Source of the DNA: Vampirovibrio chlorellavorus
Lineage (GTDB): Bacteria; Cyanobacteriota; Vampirovibrionia; Vampirovibrionales; Vampirovibrionaceae
DNA length: 64,000 nt
Direction of reading: 5' to 3'
NCBI GenBank assembly: GCA_001858525.1
Contig: LAPX01000004.1
Coordinates: 434,001 to 498,000, forward strand
This document shows positions 15,205-23,651 of this stretch, in pieces; position 1 is the stretch's first letter; each line of letters starts with the position of its first letter. Both the position numbers and the translations under genes were made by a program. The notes beneath the pieces are model-generated. The model was not told where the DNA came from and searched no databases. It worked only from the letters and a program-made list of their open reading frames with translations.

Positions 15205-15894
15205 CTACCATTGCAATACTTCACCCGGTGTGTGGATGGTTTCCATCCGTTGCAGGTCACAGGCGTAGTAATTTCCCGGCTGGATCAGGGCATCGGGTTC
15301 ATAGCCTTTGGTGGCAAAGTAACCTTTGCTGTTTTCAGCGCTGGTTTCGTCACTGCTTTCAGCGACCAGTTCCAGTTTGGTGAGTTGTCCCAGGCCTTTG
15401 TGGGCATAACGGTCAAACACCATCAGGCGCAAGGGGCCACCATGAATGGCGGGCAGTCCTTTTCCCCGAGCCCGCAGGCAGAATAAAGCCCGTTGGGTGT
15501 ATAAATCTTTCAGAGAAATGTATTCTACCTGACCGGACAGGTTGGTTTGCTTCAGATATTGCGCTTCTGGCAGTGGGGAAAGCCGGTGTAGCAGCTCCTG
15601 AACCACGAAGCCTTCCCAAGTATCCCGGTAGCTGTAACCATCGGAAAATACCAGCCGTCGGTTTTGCTGGATGCGGGTAAACTGGGCGAAATCTTTCAGT
15701 GAAAACTGCTGAGGCTTTTCAACCAGACCGCCCACTTCCAGTTCCCATTGATTGCTGTGGACTGCCTGAAACCCATCCAGACAAGTGGCGGGCCACTTGT
15801 CCAGGTTCCCTTCCGAGGGTTGACCTTGCGCGTTCGCTGTAGGGAGTAAGGCGGTGGTATTTTGCTTGTGAAGACTGTAGAACATGATTTTCAT
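15205..15894 (-). CDS. molybdopterin-binding-fold oxidoreductase (SuoX/YedY-like), Mo-ligand Cys missing
   Basis: About 229 residues with the oxidoreductase molybdopterin-binding fold: WELEVGGLVEKP, then WEGFVVQELL, and HGGPLRLMVFDRYAHKGLGQLTKLELV near residue 170. In catalytic members a Cys in the segment before W-x-G binds molybdenum. Here that segment reads RRLVFSDGYSYRDTWEG and has no Cys. It may therefore bind cofactor differently or be non-catalytic. No Tat or Sec signal is evident from this start. The start is uncertain: upstream in-frame options reach 16011, but that extension is low-complexity Gln/Ser/Gly. It is divergent from the lpt genes. Confidence 0.72.
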   Translation of the reverse strand: MKIMFYSLHKQNTTALLPTANAQGQPSEGNLDKWPATCLDGFQAVHSNQWELEVGGLVEKPQQFSLKDFAQFTRIQQNRRLVFSDGYSYRDTWEGFVVQELLHRLSPLPEAQYLKQTNLSGQVEYISLKDLYTQRALFCLRARGKGLPAIHGGPLRLMVFDRYAHKGLGQLTKLELVAESSDETSAENSKGYFATKGYEPDALIQPGNYYACDLQRMETIHTPGEVLQW

Positions 15895-16096
15895 TCTAGC
15901 ATAAGGGTTTCTGCAAAGGCTTGCACTTTGTGCTTGCGGCCCTGCCTGAGACCGTTGTGGCTGTCCTTGCCGGTTCTCCATCCCCGAGGATGCTTGGCCC
16001 GTTTTTTTCAAATTGAGTGGTTTGTTCTATCATAGTAGAGAAGAAAGTCGTACCATAGTAATGCCCCATCCTTTGGTTAATCCCCTGCAGGTGTTT

Positions 16097-17221
16097 ATGA
16101 ACTATTCTGTATATAAAAGAGCTGCCATTGTGGCCTTTGCGGTCATGTTATCCCCCTGGATTCTGGCCTCTTCTGCTACTTCCGCCATTACCCCGGATAC
16201 CAGCAGCATCCGTATGACGGCCGATAAGCAGTCTTACAACCTTGAAAAGAAAAAATACATTTTAAGCGGACGGGTCACCGTTGCGTTTCAGGATATGAAA
16301 ATTACCGGCAACCGGGCCGAAGTGGATATGGATGAGGCGGGTAAGCCGCAGGTGGCCAACTTCTTCAATCGGCCAGCCTTTAAGCGCATCAAGCCCAACG
16401 TGGGCGAAGACAGCGTGGTGGGCGATATCATCAAGGTGTATCTCTCCGAGGACCGGTATGGGGCCTTGGGTAACGTGGTCTCTCATATCGCCACCGTGGC
16501 TGCCGATCCGTTCCTGATTCGTTCGGATGTGCAGGAGTTTGACAACAAAAACAAGGTGGTTTCCGCCAGTGGCAACGTGAAGGTAGACTACAAAGGCTCT
16601 CAGGCCTTTAGCTCTCTGGCCAACGTGCGCATGAAGCCGGATGGCAAGGCCGATCGAGTTATTTTTTCCGGCGGGGCCAAAATCAAGCAGGAAAACAGCA
16701 TCATTAACGGCGATCGCATCACGGTCATGGTGGATTCCGGGAACCTGATTGCCGAGCACAATGTGACCACCAACGTGGATCTCAAAGAGGAGGCTGCCAG
16801 CCCCAAGCCTACCACCCCAGTGGCAGTGGCCAAGCCCCGCAAAGTCATTATCACTTCCGACTATCAGCAGTACGACAAGTCCTCCGATATTATGATTGCC
16901 AGCGGGCATGTCAGAATTATTTACGATGACTATGTTGCCGTAGGCCCCAAGGCCACTTTCAAGCTCAAGGGCAATGATTTGGACCGTATTTTCCTGACCG
17001 GGCGACCTACCATCACGGAACCCGGCCGGGTGATTACCGCCGATAAAATTACCATTACCACCAATCCCAAAAACTTTGACGCTGTGGGCAACGTCAAAGT
17101 GAACTTCAAATCCGCCAAGCCAGCCCAATCGGCTGCTGCCGCGCCTGCAGTCAAAGGGTCGGGCACTGCCAGTGGTGGTGGTGGCAAATCTTTACCCTCG
17201 GATGATTCATCGGACTACTAA
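16097..17221 (+). CDS. LptA/OstA-like periplasmic LPS-transport protein with two OstA-type regions
   Basis: A 374-residue exported protein. The ATG at 16097 starts a good signal peptide (MNYSVYKRAAIVAF, cleavage near SATSA); earlier starts at 16061 and 16013 would only add residues before it. Two OstA-type beta-jellyroll regions are visible, about 45-230 (KQSYNLEKKKYILSG, RSDVQEF) and 255-345 (SDYQQYDKSSDIMIASG), with repeated S/V-G-x-V-x-V strands. LptA proteins form the periplasmic bridge for lipopolysaccharide. The protein is longer than E. coli LptA and may combine LptC and LptA roles. lptB and an lptF/G gene follow on the same strand. Confidence 0.88.
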   Translation: MNYSVYKRAAIVAFAVMLSPWILASSATSAITPDTSSIRMTADKQSYNLEKKKYILSGRVTVAFQDMKITGNRAEVDMDEAGKPQVANFFNRPAFKRIKPNVGEDSVVGDIIKVYLSEDRYGALGNVVSHIATVAADPFLIRSDVQEFDNKNKVVSASGNVKVDYKGSQAFSSLANVRMKPDGKADRVIFSGGAKIKQENSIINGDRITVMVDSGNLIAEHNVTTNVDLKEEAASPKPTTPVAVAKPRKVIITSDYQQYDKSSDIMIASGHVRIIYDDYVAVGPKATFKLKGNDLDRIFLTGRPTITEPGRVITADKITITTNPKNFDAVGNVKVNFKSAKPAQSAAAAPAVKGSGTASGGGGKSLPSDDSSDY

Positions 17222-17290
17222 GCACGTCCGGTGATGGTTTCGCTTCCCGGTTCTCCGTTTTATCTGGTTTAGTTTGGAATTCCACACACC

Positions 17291-18010
17291 ATGCCTCTCA
17301 TCGTCGAACACCTCCGTAAAAGCTATGCGGGCCGCCCCGTGGTGAATGATATCTCTTTTGATATCAATCCGGGAGAGATTGTGGGCTTGCTGGGACCCAA
17401 CGGAGCCGGTAAAACCACCACGTTCTATTCGGTGGTAGGTATCGTCAAGCCGGATGCAGGCTCAGTGTCTCTGGACGGTCATATCATGTCCGGTTTGCCT
17501 ATTCATGAGCGGGCTCGGGCCGGGATTGGTTACTTACCGCAGGAAACCTCCGTGTTTCGCAGCTTGACCGTTGAAGAAAACCTGGCTCTGGTGCTGGAGT
17601 TCCAGCCCTTAACTGCCAAACAGCGTCAGCAACGCATTGACACCCTGTTGGAGGAGTTCAGCATCAGCAAACTGAGAACCGCCTCAGTCATCAGCCTGTC
17701 AGGTGGGGAGCGCCGTCGGGTGGAGATCGCCCGGGCTATTGCCACCAATCCCAAGTATCTGTTGCTGGATGAACCCTTTACCGGGATTGATCCCATTGCC
17801 ATTCAGGACATTCAAAAATTGATTGTGCTGTTGAAAGAGCGCGGTCTGGGCATTTTGCTGACCGACCACAATCCACGCGCCACCTTGTCCGTGGTGGATC
17901 GGGCCAATATTATTCACGATGGTCAGTTGATCTTCTCCGGTACCAACGTAGAAGTGGCTCAAAACGACATGGTTCGCCGTACTTATCTGGGCGAAGATTT
18001 CAGCTTGTAG
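17291..18010 (+). CDS. lptB: LPS-export ABC ATPase LptB
   Basis: A 239-residue ATPase with Walker A GPNGAGKTTTFY, Q-loop LPQETSVFRSLTVEEN, signature LSGGERRRVEIARA and Walker B LLLDEPFTGIDPIA; these sequences are diagnostic for LptB within ABC proteins. It powers extraction of lipopolysaccharide from the inner membrane together with LptF/G. The permease gene begins 10 bases after its stop. The start follows a weak ribosome site. Confidence 0.96.
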   Translation: MPLIVEHLRKSYAGRPVVNDISFDINPGEIVGLLGPNGAGKTTTFYSVVGIVKPDAGSVSLDGHIMSGLPIHERARAGIGYLPQETSVFRSLTVEENLALVLEFQPLTAKQRQQRIDTLLEEFSISKLRTASVISLSGGERRRVEIARAIATNPKYLLLDEPFTGIDPIAIQDIQKLIVLLKERGLGILLTDHNPRATLSVVDRANIIHDGQLIFSGTNVEVAQNDMVRRTYLGEDFSL

Positions 18011-18019
18011 GAGACTCCC

Positions 18020-19153
18020 GTGTTCAAAGTGTTCAAGCGTTTCTCCTTACTGGACTGGTATCTGTGCAGCCAATTGATCCTGATTATTCTCTTTGCGGTG
18101 GTCTTGTTCAGCATTATCTGGCTGGCCCCGGAAACCCTGTTTAAGCTCACTCAGTACGTGTTTGGCGGCGATATTAACCCCGTTCAGGGCGTTTTGATGT
18201 TCCTGTTGCACGTGCCTCAGGTGTTGCCCCAAACCATCCCCGTGGCGGTGTTGTTGGGCACCATTATTTTGTTTCAGCGGCTGAGCCAGAACTATGAGCT
18301 GGTGGCCTTGTTGGCCAGTGGAATCAGCCCGGCCCGAATTTTGCGGGCGGTGCTGTGGGTGGGATTGCTATTTGGGGGGCTTCAGGCGGTGGTCAGCGAG
18401 TGGGTCATTCCTCAAACTGCCCCGATGCTTGAAAAGTACTACACCGATGCCAATTTGAAAGATATTCCGGATCGCAACTTTTTGTTTGTGGAAAAGAACC
18501 ACGATAAAAAACTCAGCAAGTTTTTCCTGATTGGCCAGATTCAAAAAGCGGCGCTTTCCGATTTCATCATTCTTTATTACGACGAAACCCCACAGGCGGG
18601 CGTTCAGATCTCTCGCATTATCCGGGCCAGTAGCGGTCGTTGGGTGCCGGATCGTCACCAGTGGGAACTGAATAACGGCATTGAGTATGTGCTGGACAGC
18701 GAAGGGGTTTATCAGGACATTCGTCCTTTTGCCCAGCAGCAGGTGCGCACCAATAAGTATGCCTCCATCTTGCTGGATTACACCCGGCAAAACCCCATGA
18801 TCATGCCTTGGGGACAGCTTCGTCAGTACATCAAACTGATGAAAGAAGGCGGCCAGCTTCAGGAAATTCCTTTCTTTGAAGTGCGATCCTGGCAGAAGTG
18901 GTCGGCCCCGGTGGCCACCATTATATTTGCCTTGCTGGGTGCCTTGCTTGGTATGGAGCGGGTGCGGGCCAGCCGCGTTTACGGTTTGCTGTTTGGGGTC
19001 GTGGTGGTCTTTTTCTACAGCATTTTGGTGCCGTTTTCCGGCAGTTTTGGATCTTTGGATATTGTGGCCCCCTGGCTGGTGGCCTGGATTCCCTTGTTGG
19101 TGGCCGTGGCCATTACCTTTGTCTTGCGAAGCCTGCGACCACAGCAAGGCTGA
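18020..19153 (+). CDS. LptF/LptG-family LPS-export permease
   Basis: A 377-residue membrane protein of the YjgP/YjgQ family. N-terminal helices contain LLDWYL and the VPQVLPQTIPVAVLLGT region. A periplasmic beta-rich domain (about 140-265) is followed by three C-terminal helices with RVRASRVYGLLFGVVVVFFY. The start is GTG after GGAGA. Only one permease is present here; proteobacteria have the LptF/LptG pair, while a single gene would imply a homodimer or a second copy elsewhere. The function follows from its lptB neighbour. Confidence 0.92.
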   Translation: MFKVFKRFSLLDWYLCSQLILIILFAVVLFSIIWLAPETLFKLTQYVFGGDINPVQGVLMFLLHVPQVLPQTIPVAVLLGTIILFQRLSQNYELVALLASGISPARILRAVLWVGLLFGGLQAVVSEWVIPQTAPMLEKYYTDANLKDIPDRNFLFVEKNHDKKLSKFFLIGQIQKAALSDFIILYYDETPQAGVQISRIIRASSGRWVPDRHQWELNNGIEYVLDSEGVYQDIRPFAQQQVRTNKYASILLDYTRQNPMIMPWGQLRQYIKLMKEGGQLQEIPFFEVRSWQKWSAPVATIIFALLGALLGMERVRASRVYGLLFGVVVVFFYSILVPFSGSFGSLDIVAPWLVAWIPLLVAVAITFVLRSLRPQQG

Positions 19154-19280
19154 GTCACCCCATCTTTCACCGGCAGTTTGTTAGCGCAAGTTTGCGTTAA
19201 TCTCGTCCGGGTGGATATGGTGAGCGGGCGCGCACTTGCTCTAAAATAAGAAGAGCCGAGGGAAAGTGTGAAGTGTTTGC

Positions 19281-20456
19281 ATGGCCAGTTTTAAAAACTA
19301 CTATCTGATTTTGGGCGTGGAGGCCTTTGCCGACGCTGATGCCGTGCGCACTGCTTTTCGAAAGCTGGCCCGCCAGCATCATCCGGATCTGAACGCGGGC
19401 AACGCCCAGGCCGAGGAGCGTTTTAAGGAAATTAACGAGGCTTATGAAATTTTAAGCAACCCGGATAAACGGGCCATGCACGATGCCAGTTTGCGGGCGA
19501 TGAAAGGCAATCCGGGGGGCAACCCGGCGGAGGGAAAAGCGGCTTACAGCAAACAGGGCGATCAGACACCCAGGGGAAAAGCCAGTCCACCACCTGCCGC
19601 TGAGAAAAAGGCCAAAGCGGAGTCAGGGCCTGCAGCTTCTCCCAAAGCGGCTTCCTCATCATCGTCTTCGGAAAAGCCGGAGCTGAACAAGGATAAGGGC
19701 AGTAACACTTCCATTAATGACCTGTTTGAGTCCTTTTTGAAGAAGGGCTTTCAGGAAAAATCGCCCAAGGGTGCCCCTGATCGGGAGGAGGGGTTATTTA
19801 ATCCCAAGAAAGACCCCGGTAAAAAATCTGAAAAACCTCAACGGGGCGAGGACGTGCAGGTGAAGGCCGCGATTACCCCACAGGAAGCCATGGATGGGGT
19901 GGTGAAGACGGTCAATGTTCAGCACAATGAAATCTGCCGCCGTTGCTCCGGGACGGGCAAGGTGAATGGCCTGGTTTGTACTGCCTGTAGCGGAGAGAAA
20001 ATTCTGGTGCGCCTTAAAAAAATTGATGTGCGCATTCCTGCCGGGGTGAAAAATGGTTCCAAGGTGCGGGTGGCTAAAGAAGGCGGGCGTGGCTACGGCG
20101 GATCAGAAAACGGGGATTTGTTCCTGCAGATTGAAATTAGTGTGGATGCGGGCTTGCGCATTGAAGGGCTGGATGTTTACGGGGATGCCGTTATTGCGCT
20201 TACCGATGCTGTGCTGGGATGTGAGATTGAGGTTTCTACCTTGCATGGGGCCATGAAGATGACCGTGCCGCCGGGAACCCAGCCGGGCAAGGTCTTTCGG
20301 CTGAAGGAGCGTGGGGTGCAAAGCGGCCTGACTCAGGGCGATCACTATGTCACCGTCTCTGTGGTGGTGCCGGATGCCTTATCCGCTCGGGAACAGGAGC
20401 TCTATCAGGAGTTGGCACGTCTGCGTCCTGAGAAATCCAATGCCAAAAAACCTTGA
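19281..20456 (+). CDS. DnaJ-family co-chaperone with a long linker and a single zinc-finger pair
   Basis: A 391-residue protein with an N-terminal J domain (HPD at 34-36) that stimulates DnaK ATP hydrolysis. A low-complexity Lys/Ser/Pro/Ala linker (about 70-190) replaces the Gly/Phe region. A reduced zinc site, CRRCSGTGKVNGLVCTACSGE, has two CxxC motifs rather than the four of canonical DnaJ. The C-terminal substrate-binding beta domains (about 245-375) include VTVPPGTQPGKVFRLKERG. It is therefore between DnaJ and CbpA in build. No dnaK or grpE is adjacent. A 9-bp inverted repeat (19181-19200) lies about 80 bases upstream. Confidence 0.9.
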   Translation: MASFKNYYLILGVEAFADADAVRTAFRKLARQHHPDLNAGNAQAEERFKEINEAYEILSNPDKRAMHDASLRAMKGNPGGNPAEGKAAYSKQGDQTPRGKASPPPAAEKKAKAESGPAASPKAASSSSSSEKPELNKDKGSNTSINDLFESFLKKGFQEKSPKGAPDREEGLFNPKKDPGKKSEKPQRGEDVQVKAAITPQEAMDGVVKTVNVQHNEICRRCSGTGKVNGLVCTACSGEKILVRLKKIDVRIPAGVKNGSKVRVAKEGGRGYGGSENGDLFLQIEISVDAGLRIEGLDVYGDAVIALTDAVLGCEIEVSTLHGAMKMTVPPGTQPGKVFRLKERGVQSGLTQGDHYVTVSVVVPDALSAREQELYQELARLRPEKSNAKKP

Positions 20457-20599
20457 GACCTTTTTGGGGTTTCTTGACCCTGAAATCGGGAAGGATCCGG
20501 AATAGAGTCATACACAGCCTCCATCGTTTGGATGATGTTCACCATCTCAAAAACCTCCATACTGTGTAGGAACGTGGTGAAAGTGTGGAGTTAGACCGG

Positions 20600-21382
20600 A
20601 TGACCGGCTTAGGCATCAGGGCATTTCGTGGATGGAAAACGTTGGTGCTGTTATTGGCAGGGCTGGCACTCATTGGGCTGCTGGCATCTCCAGCCATGGC
20701 CCAGGTGGGAATCCCTACCGTGGATATTAAAGTGGGCTCGGCCACCAACCCGCAGGAGGTCAGCAAGGGCCTGCAAATATTGGTGCTGCTAACAGTCCTG
20801 ACCTTGGCTCCCGCCATTTTGGTTATGGGCACGGCCTTTACCAGAATCGTGATTGTTCTGTCACTGGTTCGGCAAGCCATTGGCACCCCCCAGTTACCAC
20901 CCAGTCAGGTGATTATCGGTCTGTCTCTCATTCTGACCTTTTTTGTGATGTCACCCACCATTGATCAGATCAACACTCAAGCCTTTCAACCATATCTCAA
21001 AGGGCAAATGCCGCAGGATGAGGCCTTGACCAAGGCCATGGTGCCGGTCAGAACTTTTATGTTCAAGCAAACCGCCCCCAAGGATCTGGAATTATTTATG
21101 GGGCTGGCCAAACTGAAAAAGCCCAAAAATCGGGGGGACGTGCCCACCTATGTATTGCTGCCCGCTTTTACCATCAGTGAGCTGAAAACGGCCTTCCAGT
21201 TGGGTTTTATCATCTTTCTGCCCTTCCTGATCATTGATATGGTGGTGTCCAGCGTGTTGGTGTCCATGGGGATGATGTTCTTGCCCCCGGCCACCATTGC
21301 CCTGCCCTTCAAACTGGTGTTGTTCGTGCTGGTAGACGGCTGGCACCTGATCTCTCAATCCCTGGTGACCGGATTTGGATAG
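20600..21382 (+). CDS. fliP: flagellar export-gate protein FliP
   Basis: About 260 residues. The ATG at 20600 (MTGLGIRAFRGWK), with GGAG upstream, is favoured over the GTG at 20585. A signal-like segment (cleavage near SPAMAQ) is typical of FliP. Signature stretches are MGTAFTRIVIVLSLVRQAIGTPQLPPSQVI and, near the C-terminus, LGFIIFLPFLIIDMVVSSVLVSMGMMFLPP. FliP forms the core of the type III flagellar export gate. It is the first gene of fliP-fliQ-fliR-flhB-flhA. Confidence 0.96.
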   Translation: MTGLGIRAFRGWKTLVLLLAGLALIGLLASPAMAQVGIPTVDIKVGSATNPQEVSKGLQILVLLTVLTLAPAILVMGTAFTRIVIVLSLVRQAIGTPQLPPSQVIIGLSLILTFFVMSPTIDQINTQAFQPYLKGQMPQDEALTKAMVPVRTFMFKQTAPKDLELFMGLAKLKKPKNRGDVPTYVLLPAFTISELKTAFQLGFIIFLPFLIIDMVVSSVLVSMGMMFLPPATIALPFKLVLFVLVDGWHLISQSLVTGFG

Positions 21383-21394
21383 GAGAGATTGCCG

Positions 21395-21676
21395 ATGACC
21401 GAAGCCGCTTTTATCGATCTCCTTCAGAATGCCTTGTGGCTGATTATTTTGCTATCCGCGCCCATGTTGCTGGTGAATCTGGTGGTGGGGGTGGCTATTT
21501 CCATTTTTCAGGCGGTCACCCAAATTCAGGAAGCCTCGTTGTCGTTTGTGCCCAAATTGCTGGCCTCATTTCTCATTCTGATTTTGGCCGGGCCGTGGAT
21601 GACCCAAATGGTGCTGGATTACTCGGATCGGATTTTTGACACGCTGGTGGAAGTGGCCAAAGCCCCCAAACAGTAA
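21395..21676 (+). CDS. fliQ: flagellar export-gate protein FliQ
   Basis: A 93-residue protein with two membrane helices and the family stretch VGVAISIFQAVTQIQEASLSFVPK. The ATG at 21395 follows GGAGAGATTGCC and is preferred to the TTG six bases earlier. It assembles with FliP and FliR in the export gate. It starts 12 bases after fliP. Confidence 0.95.
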   Translation: MTEAAFIDLLQNALWLIILLSAPMLLVNLVVGVAISIFQAVTQIQEASLSFVPKLLASFLILILAGPWMTQMVLDYSDRIFDTLVEVAKAPKQ

Positions 21677-21693
21677 TAAGGAGATGAATCGGT

Positions 21694-22479
21694 TTGGATT
21701 TGAGCCTGCTAACCTTAAATACCGTCATCGCCTTTTTGCTGGTGCTGTTTCGCATTGCCGGGATGCTGGTTAGCGCGCCCCTGTTCAACATGCGCAATAT
21801 TCCGGCTCAGGTCAAAGTGGGCTTTGCCGTGGCCATTGCCCTCATTCTGTTTCCCCTGCATTCGGCCCATTTGGTCATTCCCAAGGATCTCATCCAGTTT
21901 TCCCTGTTGGTGATTCAGGAAAGCATTCTGGGCATTTTAATCGGCTTTACGGCCAATCTGGTGTTTATTGCCCTGCAAGTGGCCGGGGAGTTTTTCAGTA
22001 TGCAGATGGGCTTATCCATTGCCAATTTGCTGGATCCGGTCACTAATACCCAGTCGGCGGTGGTGGGACAGTTCTTTTTCTACTTTGCGGCCCTTCTGTT
22101 TTTAAACCTCAATATCCATCACGCCCTAATTGCCGGGGTGGATCGCAGTTTTAACGCCATCCCTTTGGGGCATTTTATTGGAGAAGGGAATTTAACCGGA
22201 GGGTTGATGGCGGAGCGTTTTATCCGACTCAGTAGCGATATGTTCATTATGGCCATGATGATTAGCGTGCCCCTCATGTCCATCCTCATTTTGCTAGAAA
22301 TTGCCCTGAGCTTTGTGGCCAAGGTCATGCCGCAAATGAATATTTTTATCGTAGGTTTGCCGGTAAAAGTAGGCGGCGGCTTGTTTGCCATGATGGTCAG
22401 CCTGCCCTATCTCAGCACTTTACTGGGCGATCAGTACGCCACTCTAGTCAAGGTCCTGTTGGGCCTGTACAAGACTTGA
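21694..22479 (+). CDS. fliR: flagellar export-gate protein FliR
   Basis: A 261-residue protein with six predicted helices; RIAGMLVSAPLFNMRNIPAQVKVG and the conserved GEFFSMQMGLSIANLLDP region identify FliR. The apparent start is TTG, ten bases after AAGGAG. An ATG inside that spacer is out of frame, so the TTG is needed. Its C-terminus reaches VGGGLFAMMVSLPYL, as in the family. It sits in order between fliQ and flhB. Confidence 0.95.
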   Translation: MDLSLLTLNTVIAFLLVLFRIAGMLVSAPLFNMRNIPAQVKVGFAVAIALILFPLHSAHLVIPKDLIQFSLLVIQESILGILIGFTANLVFIALQVAGEFFSMQMGLSIANLLDPVTNTQSAVVGQFFFYFAALLFLNLNIHHALIAGVDRSFNAIPLGHFIGEGNLTGGLMAERFIRLSSDMFIMAMMISVPLMSILILLEIALSFVAKVMPQMNIFIVGLPVKVGGGLFAMMVSLPYLSTLLGDQYATLVKVLLGLYKT

Positions 22480-22490
22480 GGGGGTAGCTT

Positions 22491-23651
22491 ATGTCCGGAG
22501 AAAAGACAGAAAAGCCAACAGGTAAGCGCATCTCGGATGCGCGAGCCAAGGGACAGGTGGCCAAAAGCCAGGACTTCAACGCCGCACTGGTTATGATTGC
22601 GGTGACCTGGATTATGGGCTCGATGGGACCTTACACGGTTAATACCGTGTACGCCCAAATGCAGTACACCTTTGGCAAGCTGCTGACCAGCCCTGCGGTG
22701 TTGCAGCCCATGACCAAAAGTAGTTTTGACGCCATTTTTTCCGGCACCTTGCAGTCCATGATCTGGCTGATGCTGCCCTTTTTACTGTCCGTGTGCGTAA
22801 TGGCCGCCTTGTCCAATCTGGTGCAGGTGCGTCCCCTGTTTAGCATGCAGGCCATTGCCCCCAAGCTGGATAAACTCAACCCGCTGAATGGGTTTAAGCG
22901 CCTGTTTTCTATGCGCTCGGTCATTGAAGTGGTCAAGGCCATCATCAAAATGACCATCATCGGAACCTGCGGCTATTCGGTCATCTCTGGGCATTTGCAG
23001 GAACTGATGGGCTTGGGCGCTGTGGATGTACCCACCGCCTGGGGCGTAATCGTGGGCGTGGCCGGGGAAATTGCCAAGCAAGGCTGCATTGCCTTTTTGA
23101 TCATCGGGATGGCTGACTGGCGTTATCAGGCCTGGGAGCTGGAAAAGCAATTGCGCATGTCCAAGCAGGACATTAAGGACGAGCGCAAAAATTCCGATGG
23201 CGATCCCATGATGAAAAGCCGCATGCGCCAGATGGGTATGAAGATGATGCGCACCCGTCAGTTGGCCGCCGTACCCACCGCGGATGTGGTCATTACCAAC
23301 CCCACGCACTACGCCATCGCCCTGAAGTACGACCCGGACATTGCCCCGGCCCCGGTTGTGGTGGCCATGGGGAAGGATCTCTTCGCCCAGAAAATTAAGG
23401 AAGTGGCCAAAGAGGCCGGCGTGCCCATGGTGGAAAACAAGCCGCTGGCAAGAGCTTTGTACCCGGTGATTGAAGTGGAAGCCATGATTCCGCCGGATTT
23501 GTTTGTGGCCGTGGCCGAAGTACTGGCCTTTGTCTTTGCCAAACACAAGGGACGTCGTCTGGCGGCCCAAAAGCGCTCCAAAGAGGCCGCCGAAAAGGAA
23601 GCTGCTAAGCAGGAAGCCAAACGCAAGTTGCGGGAGGAGGCTGAAGAATGA
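22491..23651 (+). CDS. flhB: flagellar export switch protein FlhB
   Basis: A 386-residue protein opening with the family N-terminus SGEKTEKPTGKRISDARAKGQV. Four membrane helices (about 30-210) are followed by a cytoplasmic domain with the NPTH autocleavage site near residue 270. A long Lys/Glu/Ala-rich tail ends the protein. FlhB switches export specificity from rod/hook to filament proteins. Its stop overlaps the flhA start by 4 bases (ATGA). Confidence 0.96.
   Translation: MSGEKTEKPTGKRISDARAKGQVAKSQDFNAALVMIAVTWIMGSMGPYTVNTVYAQMQYTFGKLLTSPAVLQPMTKSSFDAIFSGTLQSMIWLMLPFLLSVCVMAALSNLVQVRPLFSMQAIAPKLDKLNPLNGFKRLFSMRSVIEVVKAIIKMTIIGTCGYSVISGHLQELMGLGAVDVPTAWGVIVGVAGEIAKQGCIAFLIIGMADWRYQAWELEKQLRMSKQDIKDERKNSDGDPMMKSRMRQMGMKMMRTRQLAAVPTADVVITNPTHYAIALKYDPDIAPAPVVVAMGKDLFAQKIKEVAKEAGVPMVENKPLARALYPVIEVEAMIPPDLFVAVAEVLAFVFAKHKGRRLAAQKRSKEAAEKEAAKQEAKRKLREEAEE

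Noticed and set aside
16262-17128. 288-residue ORF on the minus strand inside the LptA-like gene
   Set aside because: Gly/His/Asn-rich shadow; the plus-strand frame has signal peptide, OstA pattern and lpt neighbours.
18368-19147. 259-residue minus-strand ORF inside the LptF/G gene
   Set aside because: Antisense shadow; no motif and no ribosome site considered convincing.
19181-19200. TTAGCGCAA/TTGCGTTAA inverted repeat upstream of the DnaJ-like gene, considered as a CIRCE heat-shock operator
   Set aside because: CIRCE needs TTAGCACTC-N9-GAGTGCTAA; only the outer TTAGC is shared and the spacer is two bases.
22782-23570. 262-residue minus-strand ORF inside flhB
   Set aside because: His/Gly-rich shadow of a clear flagellar gene.
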